NCBI GenBank assembly: GCA_004000035.1 | Contig: RJAE01000006.1 | Coordinates: 1-64,000, forward strand | DNA: 64,000 nt | Reading direction: 5' to 3' | Source of the DNA: Arthrobacter sulfonylureivorans | Lineage (GTDB): Bacteria > Actinomycetota > Actinomycetes > Actinomycetales > Micrococcaceae | In this document: positions 58,477 through 64,000 of the stretch, piece after piece | Layout of the letters: every line of letters begins with the position of its first letter | Numbering within the stretch: position 1 is the stretch's first letter | Notes under the pieces: generated by a model | Told to the model about the DNA's origin: nothing | The model's database searches: none | What the model saw: only the letters and a program-made list of their open reading frames with translations | Program-made: the position numbers and the translations under genes

Positions 58477-60717
58477 CTACACCGCGTCCTGCGCGTGGCC
58501 GTTGATTGCATCCGCTGCCCGGATCAGGGCCAGATGCGAGAAGGCCTGCGGAAAGTTGCCCGTCATCCGCTTGTTCACCGTGTCATACTCTTCGGCCATC
58601 AGCCCCAGCTCGTTGGCGTAGCCCATCAGCCGGTCCATCAGGTCGCGCGCATCGCCGATCCGTCCGGAGCGGGCATACTGTTCCACCAGCCAGAAACAGC
58701 AGGCCAGGAACGGATGCTCACCCGGCGACAGCCCGTCCACCCCGGAGTCGGTCCGGTACCGCAGGATCAGCCCGTCCGCGTCCACGAGATCCTGCTCCAG
58801 CCGGGCCACGGAACCGAGCATCAGGTCGTCGTCGTACTTCAAAAAGCCCACCTGCGGCAGCACCAGCAGCGAGGCGTCCACCTCCGTGCCGCCGTAGCAC
58901 TGGGTGAAGGAGTTGATCTCCCGGTTGAAGCCGTGCTCCATGACCTCCTCGCGCAGCCGGTCCCGCAGTTCCGCCCACCGCACGGCTTTGCCATCCAGCC
59001 CGTGCTCCCGAACGGCGCGGACGCCACGGTCGAAGGCCGCCCACATCATCACCCTGGAGTGCGTGAAGTAGCGTCGGTCGCCGCGCGTCTCCCAGATGCC
59101 CTGGTCCGGCTGGTCGAAGTGCTTCTCGACGTAGTGCAGCATGGCCTTCTGCAGCGGCCAGGAGAAGTGGTCCTCGGTGCCGCCCAGGTTCCGCAGCTTC
59201 TCCAGTGCCACCATGACCTCGCCGATCACGTCCGCCTGGTACTGGCAGACTGCACCGTTGCCCACTCGGACCGGAGCGGAGCCTTCATAGCCGGGCAGGT
59301 GCTCGATGATGCGCTCCTGAAGATCACGTTCACCGGCCACCCCGTACATGATCTGCAGGTCCTCCGGGTCGCCGGCCACCGCGCGCAGCAGCCAGTTGCG
59401 CCATTGCAGCGCCTCGGTCTCATAGCCGTGGGTCATCATCGATTCCAGCGTCAGCGCCGCATCGCGGAGCCAGACGTACCGGTAGTCCCAGTTCCGTTCC
59501 CCGCCGAAGGACTCCGGCAGCGAGGTGGTCGGCGCGGCAACGATTCCGCCGGTGGTCTCGTGCGTCATGGCACGCAGCACCAGCAGCGAGCGCTTGACCA
59601 TGCCGTTGTAGTCCCCCTGCGGCGGGAACCGCGAGCACCAGTTCTGCCAGAAGTTCACCGTCTCATCCAGCGCGGCGTCGACGTCGATCATCGGCGGGAC
59701 CGTCCGGTGGGAGGGAAACCAGCACAGCTCGTAGTCCACCTTCTCGCCGGCTTTGATGGTGAATTCACCCCGGTGCCGGCGCTCCGCGGCGCGCGGCAGG
59801 TCAACCCCGTGCAGCACCAGCGCGTCCGGCCCGGCAATCGCGACAATCGATTCCTTCCCGGTCTGCTCGTCCTTGACCCGGTTCACCCAGGGGACCACGT
59901 CCCCGTAGTGGAACCGCATGATCAGCTCCTGCCGGATCTTCATCTCCCCGGACAGGCCCTCGACCCGGCGCACCACGGACGCCCTGCGGTCGCCCACCGG
60001 CATGAACTCGGTGATCAACGCTTCGCCCGTGCTGCTCTTCCAACGGGTCTGCAGAACAAAAGTTGACACAACGTAGGTGCGCTTAACGACGACGGCGTGC
60101 GGCTCCTCTGCTGCTTCGGCGGCGGTTGGCGGACGGTGATGCCGACCCGTCTGCGGGTGGACCGGCGCCGCGAGCACACCGCCATGGTGCATGGCGTCCG
60201 CTGTGGCGGACTGCCTTGTTCCTGAGCCGGCCGCCGACTCGGCCGTGGCACTGGTGGCGGCGCCGGAGGCCCCGGCCTCTGCCGAGCCGGCCGCGTCGCC
60301 GGATTGACCTGCTTCGCGGGCCGCGTCACCGGGCTGCGCAGCTTCGCGGGTCGCGCGGGCCGTCCCCGCAGCCATCTTGGCCGTCTCGGTGGCGGACTGC
60401 CCGTGGATATCCGGGGTGGAGGAGACCGCTTCGTCGTGTTCCTGGGTCGAGACCGGCTGCTGGTTCCGCTGGACTTCCGCCGGGTCGTTGCCCTGTTCGC
60501 CCTCCGGGCCGGCGCCCATCGGCGACTCCGTCTGCGGACGCGCTCCGTCCGGGGCCAGCAGCCAGCGGCCGTGTCCGGGGCCGCCCAAGAGCGCGGAGAA
60601 AACAGAGGGCGAGTCGAAGCGGGGCAGACAGAGCCAGTCCATGCTTCCGGACCGGGACACCAGCACTCCCGTATGCAGATCCGATATGAGTGCATAATCC
60701 TCAATGGGAGATGCCAT
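58477..60717 (-). CDS. Glycoside hydrolase family 15 protein (trehalase/glucoamylase-like)
   Basis: 746-residue GH15 enzyme. The N-terminal beta domain opens MASPIEDYALISDLHTGVLVSRSGSMDWLCLPRFDSPSVFSALLG. Catalytic (alpha/alpha)6 region: ERNWDYRYVWLRDAALTLESMM, IWETRGDRRYFTHSRVMMWAAFDRG and the second Glu in LGLMAEEYDTVNKRMTGNFPQAFSHLALI. Relatives of about 600-650 residues are trehalases or glucoamylases. Residues about 59-206 are a Gly/Ala/Ser/Gln-rich insertion with short repeats, which splits the first domain. ATG 60717 has no clear ribosome site. Confidence 0.92.
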   Translation of the reverse strand: MASPIEDYALISDLHTGVLVSRSGSMDWLCLPRFDSPSVFSALLGGPGHGRWLLAPDGARPQTESPMGAGPEGEQGNDPAEVQRNQQPVSTQEHDEAVSSTPDIHGQSATETAKMAAGTARATREAAQPGDAAREAGQSGDAAGSAEAGASGAATSATAESAAGSGTRQSATADAMHHGGVLAAPVHPQTGRHHRPPTAAEAAEEPHAVVVKRTYVVSTFVLQTRWKSSTGEALITEFMPVGDRRASVVRRVEGLSGEMKIRQELIMRFHYGDVVPWVNRVKDEQTGKESIVAIAGPDALVLHGVDLPRAAERRHRGEFTIKAGEKVDYELCWFPSHRTVPPMIDVDAALDETVNFWQNWCSRFPPQGDYNGMVKRSLLVLRAMTHETTGGIVAAPTTSLPESFGGERNWDYRYVWLRDAALTLESMMTHGYETEALQWRNWLLRAVAGDPEDLQIMYGVAGERDLQERIIEHLPGYEGSAPVRVGNGAVCQYQADVIGEVMVALEKLRNLGGTEDHFSWPLQKAMLHYVEKHFDQPDQGIWETRGDRRYFTHSRVMMWAAFDRGVRAVREHGLDGKAVRWAELRDRLREEVMEHGFNREINSFTQCYGGTEVDASLLVLPQVGFLKYDDDLMLGSVARLEQDLVDADGLILRYRTDSGVDGLSPGEHPFLACCFWLVEQYARSGRIGDARDLMDRLMGYANELGLMAEEYDTVNKRMTGNFPQAFSHLALIRAADAINGHAQDAV

Positions 60718-60785
60718 GCACCAAATAAACCACAAAGACCATGGTTGCGGCAGTGGGTTGTTCTTCCGCCAGCAGCGGCGGTGGC

Positions 60786-61652
60786 CTAGACGCGGGCGGT
60801 CTCGAGTTGCCGGCGGACCTCGGCCGGGCGGTTGGTCGTAATCTCGCCGAAGCCCAAGTCGCGGCACAGCTTCACGTCCTGCGGATCGTCGACCGTCCAG
60901 ACGCGGAACTGCATGCCGGCATCCAGCCAGCGGCGGACCAGCGGCAGATGCGAGCGCACATAGTCCACGCCAGGTCCGGCCAGACCCACGCGGTGGTCTT
61001 CGATCAGCCCTTCGCCTTCGGACAACGCCCGCCGCAACAGTCCGGCCACGGCGCCGACGGTCAGCTCGCCCATCATCAGGCTGGCCTTGAGCTCCTCGGC
61101 GTCGATGTCATCCAGCAATTGGCAGAGATACTCGCCGGGCATGTTGTCGGCCAGGTACTTCACCGCGTCCGGGTGGAAGCTCATGAAGCTCATCTGGATG
61201 TTGTCCAGCCGGGACGTGTCCGGGTCCCAGCCCTCTGCCATCAGGTACTTGAGCAATTCGTCTTCCAGCTCCTGCCCGTACGGGCTGGGATGCTTGAGCT
61301 CCACCGCCAGGCCCAGTGGCCGTCCGGCGCCCCGCATCAGGTCCACCAGGTCGTCGAGGGTGACCAGCTGGTCCGCGGTGCCGCCGTATTCGGGCGGAAT
61401 CGGCACGCCCTTCCACGAACTCACATCCAGCTGCAACAGCTCATCCAGCGTGTAGTCGGAAACGTAGCCGGTGCCGTTGGAGGTGCGGTCCAGCGTGAAG
61501 TCATGGAAGCAGACCAGCCGGCGGTCCTTGGTCAGGTGGACGTCGCACTCGATCCCGTCGGCGCCATCGGCGATCGCCTGCAGATAAGCGGCACGGGTGT
61601 TCTCCGCATACTGCTCGCTTGAACCGCGGTGCGCGTAGATCCTCTGGTCCAT
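60786..61652 (-). CDS. Glycerophosphodiester phosphodiesterase
   Basis: 288-residue GDPD TIM-barrel enzyme hydrolysing glycerophosphodiesters to glycerol 3-phosphate and an alcohol. Motifs: IYAHRGSSEQYAENTRAAY (HR, catalytic His and metal Glu), DGIECDVHLTKDRRLVCFHDFTLDRTSNG (ExD metal pair, second His), GLAVELKHPS and FRVWTVDDPQDV. No signal peptide, so cytoplasmic. Start at 61652 (MDQRIYAHRG). Divergent from the DUF445 gene. Confidence 0.95.
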   Translation of the reverse strand: MDQRIYAHRGSSEQYAENTRAAYLQAIADGADGIECDVHLTKDRRLVCFHDFTLDRTSNGTGYVSDYTLDELLQLDVSSWKGVPIPPEYGGTADQLVTLDDLVDLMRGAGRPLGLAVELKHPSPYGQELEDELLKYLMAEGWDPDTSRLDNIQMSFMSFHPDAVKYLADNMPGEYLCQLLDDIDAEELKASLMMGELTVGAVAGLLRRALSEGEGLIEDHRVGLAGPGVDYVRSHLPLVRRWLDAGMQFRVWTVDDPQDVKLCRDLGFGEITTNRPAEVRRQLETARV

Positions 61653-61752
61653 GAATTCACCGTACGCGATGACCGGACAACCGGACCCGCCGTAGGGTTG
61701 ACTGAAGGGTGAACGGTCGATGATCGTTCGGCGATTCGGCTTCGGAGGCAAC

Positions 61753-63123
61753 ATGGGCACTCAGACGGGCGGCGGCGTCGCACCTGACACGGCGGACGGG
61801 CGGACGGACGGTCCGAGGGGCGGAAACGCGGCAGAAAACATGCCCGGAAGCGGACCGAACGGGGGCAGCCGGGCCGCTGCTGTGCCGGACAGTGTCCGGG
61901 CCGCGGGCCTGCGCCGGATGAAGCTGCTGGCCACCGGGCTGCTGGTGGTTCTGGCCCTGGTCTTCCTGGTCTCCTTCGCACTGCAGGACAGCTATCCGTG
62001 GCTGAGCTACGTTCGGGCCGCGGCCGAGGGCGGCATGGTGGGCGCACTGGCGGACTGGTTCGCGGTGACCGCGCTGTTCAAGCACCCGATGGGACTGAAG
62101 ATCCCGCACACGGCGATCATTCCGCGCCGCAAGGACCAGATCGGGGCGAGCCTGGGCCAGTTCGTGGGGGAGAATTTCCTGGCCGAGGACGTGGTCAAGG
62201 CCAAGATCGGCTCGCTCGGGATTACCGCCAAGGCCGGGCTCTGGCTGGAACGGCCGGAGAACACCGAACGGGTCGCCCGCGAGGGAGCCACGGCCATCCG
62301 CGGGGCCCTGCTGGTGCTCAACGACGAGGACGTGCAGGCGTTGATCGAGTCGCTGGCCCGCCGCCACCTGTTGGATCCGCCGTGGGGTCCGCCGTTGGGG
62401 CGGCTGGCCGAGCATGTGCTGCGCGACGGCCACCACCTGAAGCTGGTGGATCTGCTGCTGGACCGTGCCGCCGACTGGGTGCTGGACAACCAAGAGACCG
62501 TGGCTCGGCTGGTCTCCGACCGCTCGCCGACCTGGGTGCCGCAGTTCGTTGATTCGTTGGTGGGCGACAAGGTCCATCTGGAGCTGTATAAGTTCATCCT
62601 TGCGGTGCAGGCCGACCCGGACCATCCGATGCGCCGGCAGTTGGACGCTTATCTCAACTCCCTGGCGCAGGACCTGCAGCATGATCCGGAGATGATGGCG
62701 CGGGTCGAAGCGATCAAGCACAATGCGCTGGGCGATCCCGAAGTGCGGGCGCTGGCGACCCGGACCTGGGAGACGCTGAAAACCGCGCTGCTGGAGGCTG
62801 TGGAAGATCCGCAGAGCGAGTTAAGCCTGGCGTTCAAGCGGGCGGTGGCGGACTTCGGCCACCGGTTGGCGACCGACGCGGAACTGGCGGCCAAAATCGA
62901 CGGCTGGATCGAGGAGGCGGCGGGGTATCTGGTCCGGACCTACCGTTCGCAAATCGCCAGTGTCATCACCGAGACAGTGGAGCGCTGGGACGCACAGGAG
63001 ACGTCGCGCAAGATCGAGCTCCAAGTGGGCCGGGACCTGCAGTTCATCCGGATCAACGGCACTGTGGTCGGCTCGCTGGCCGGGCTGACCATCTTCACCG
63101 TGGCCACCGCCGTCTTCGGATAG
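61753..63123 (+). CDS. DUF445 (YjiN-like) membrane protein
   Basis: 456-residue protein of the DUF445 family. A disordered 60-residue N-terminus precedes one hydrophobic helix (MKLLATGLLVVLALVFLVSFAL), the family signature RAAAEGGMVGALADWFAVTALFKHPMGLKIPHTAIIPRRKDQIGASLGQFVGENFL, a long helical middle and a C-terminal helix (NGTVVGSLAGLTIFTVATAVF). Function unknown; membrane-associated. CGGAGGCAAC precedes ATG 61753; the earlier in-frame codon at 61720 is less likely. Confidence 0.93.
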   Translation: MGTQTGGGVAPDTADGRTDGPRGGNAAENMPGSGPNGGSRAAAVPDSVRAAGLRRMKLLATGLLVVLALVFLVSFALQDSYPWLSYVRAAAEGGMVGALADWFAVTALFKHPMGLKIPHTAIIPRRKDQIGASLGQFVGENFLAEDVVKAKIGSLGITAKAGLWLERPENTERVAREGATAIRGALLVLNDEDVQALIESLARRHLLDPPWGPPLGRLAEHVLRDGHHLKLVDLLLDRAADWVLDNQETVARLVSDRSPTWVPQFVDSLVGDKVHLELYKFILAVQADPDHPMRRQLDAYLNSLAQDLQHDPEMMARVEAIKHNALGDPEVRALATRTWETLKTALLEAVEDPQSELSLAFKRAVADFGHRLATDAELAAKIDGWIEEAAGYLVRTYRSQIASVITETVERWDAQETSRKIELQVGRDLQFIRINGTVVGSLAGLTIFTVATAVFG

Positions 63124-63160
63124 CCGGCCCGGGCCGGGCTTAAGCGGTGCACGGCTGGGC

Positions 63161-64000
63161 TCAGTCGGCCCAGAAGAAGCGGATGCGTTGCCCGGGCCGG
63201 GCCTGGGCGAGCAGCGGCAGGTCCGCCGCTGCCACCACGGCCGGCACCGGATAGCCGCCGGTCACCGGGTGGTCGGCGAGGAACACGGTGGGCAGCCCGG
63301 ACGGAGGCACCTGCACCGCGCCGGTGACCATGCCCTCGCTGGGCAGTTCCCGTTCGCCCACCCGCTGCAGCGGCCGCCCCAGCAGCCGCAGCCCCACTCG
63401 GTTGCTGTCGGCACTCACCGTCCAGTTGCCGAGCGCCAATCGTTGGCGGGTGTCCGGGGCGAACCAATCCAGCCGCGGGCCGGGCTGCAACCGCACGGCC
63501 ACGGTGCCGGAGGGCGGAAGCGGCACCGGCATCCATTCTGACGCGAGGGCGGGCGTGCCGGCGCCGACCCGCAGCACGTCCCCGTTCTGCAATCGCGCCG
63601 GGCCCACCCCGGAGAGCAGATCGGTGGCCGCCGACCCCATCTGCGGCTCGGCCACGATGCCGCCGGCCACGGCCAGGTAATAACGCAGTCCGGACGTGGC
63701 CACGCCGATCTCCAGCCGCTGGCCCGCCGTGATCCGGAACGGGCGGTAGCGGTCCTTGCTCCCGCTTCCCGCGGCCGACACCTCGCCGAAGGCTCCGGTC
63801 AGCGCAACCACCGCGTCGTCGTCGAACTGCAGAACCGCCCCGCCCAGCAGCAACTCCAGACCGGCCGCGGATTCCGGGTTGCCCACCAGCCGGTTGGCAG
63901 CGCGCAGGGCCCGGGCGTCCAGCGCTCCGGACGGGCTGACCCCGATGGCGGCATGGCCCGGCCGTCCGAGGTCCTGCACCAGCAGTTCCGGCCCCGTCTT
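63161..64000 (-). CDS. pxpC: 5-oxoprolinase subunit C / biotin-dependent carboxyltransferase family (partial)
   Basis: C-terminal 280 residues of a KipA/PxpC-type protein; the 5' end lies beyond the right edge, since the frame stays open to 64000 with a family-like KTGPELLVQDLGRPG. Family motifs: GRPGHAAIGVSPSGALDARALRAANRLVGN, LRYYLAVAGGI, SNRVGLRLLG, LPSEGMVTGAVQVPPSGLPTVFLADHPVTGGYP. PxpC works with PxpA and PxpB in ATP-dependent cleavage of 5-oxoproline to glutamate. The PxpB gene would be expected just beyond the edge. Confidence 0.93.
   Translation of the reverse strand, partial: KTGPELLVQDLGRPGHAAIGVSPSGALDARALRAANRLVGNPESAAGLELLLGGAVLQFDDDAVVALTGAFGEVSAAGSGSKDRYRPFRITAGQRLEIGVATSGLRYYLAVAGGIVAEPQMGSAATDLLSGVGPARLQNGDVLRVGAGTPALASEWMPVPLPPSGTVAVRLQPGPRLDWFAPDTRQRLALGNWTVSADSNRVGLRLLGRPLQRVGERELPSEGMVTGAVQVPPSGLPTVFLADHPVTGGYPVPAVVAAADLPLLAQARPGQRIRFFWAD

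Noticed and set aside
1-64000. CRISPR arrays, prophage, insertion sequences, secretion or toxin-antitoxin systems
   Set aside because: No regularly spaced direct repeats, transposase, integrase or phage structural genes were seen on either strand.

Overview
The window is chromosomal DNA from a high-GC actinobacterium, most likely of the family Micrococcaceae (Arthrobacter sensu lato). This rests on the very high third-position GC, the actinobacterial families present (DUF3151, DUF6286, Asp23/AmaP envelope cluster, actinobacterial UDG-like protein), the rRNA promoter and leader at the left edge, and the housekeeping set purA, tdk, fba, SpoU methyltransferase and pyrE. No phage, IS element, CRISPR array or replication origin was seen.

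Layout. 1-640: minus-strand promoter and leader of an rRNA operon whose genes lie left of the window. 0.7-16.5 kb: mostly housekeeping genes: GNAT acetyltransferase, purA, DUF72, tdk, an SRPBCC gene opposite an ArsR-VOC pair with a palindromic operator, an FchA-like protein, fba-DUF3151, a NUDIX-NYN fusion, SpoU methyltransferase, a HAD phosphatase, pyrE, hydrolases and lipoproteins. 15.3-24.8 kb: a sugar-catabolic locus with a ROK repressor opposite a ribose-type ABC transporter (ATPase, two permeases, binding protein), followed by two TIM-barrel isomerase/epimerase proteins flanking a Gfo/Idh/MocA dehydrogenase; the set suggests oxidation and rearrangement of an imported sugar or cyclitol. 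24.8-29.1 kb: three copies of a palindromic repeat, nadE, DUF5655, a UDG-like protein, xthA and a conserved unknown.

29.1-35.6 kb: an alpha-glucoside locus (binding protein, two permeases and LacI regulator on minus; GH13 alpha-glucosidase on plus) with a LacI-type operator in the divergent gap. 35.8-38.9 kb: a module with a less GC-rich appearance (APC permease, TetR regulator, acetoacetate-decarboxylase-like enzyme) tied together by two near-identical 19-bp operator-like sites. 39.0-42.1 kb: envelope-stress cluster (Asp23, DUF2273-like, Asp23-like, DUF6286, AmaP) and a lipoprotein. 42.3-45.3 kb: hydrolases, a tRNA Glu-Asp-Phe operon with a clear promoter, and a small zincin. 45.8-53.5 kb: NlpC/P60 peptidoglycan hydrolase, tandem universal stress protein, a short FAD-type protein, purine permease, MFS transporter and LysR regulator. 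53.5-54.1 kb: a gene-free stretch with another palindromic repeat and an undescribed, strongly structured element ending in a T-run. 54.1-64 kb: spermidine-synthase-like protein, O-methyltransferase, thiamine-binding protein, zinc dehydrogenase, AzlC/AzlD, a GH15 enzyme with a large disordered insertion, GDPD, DUF445 and a truncated pxpC at the right edge.

Most notable: a five-copy family of about 92-bp palindromic repeats whose arms show compensatory base changes; the structured element at 53822-53947; and the TetR-APC-decarboxylase regulon with twin operators.
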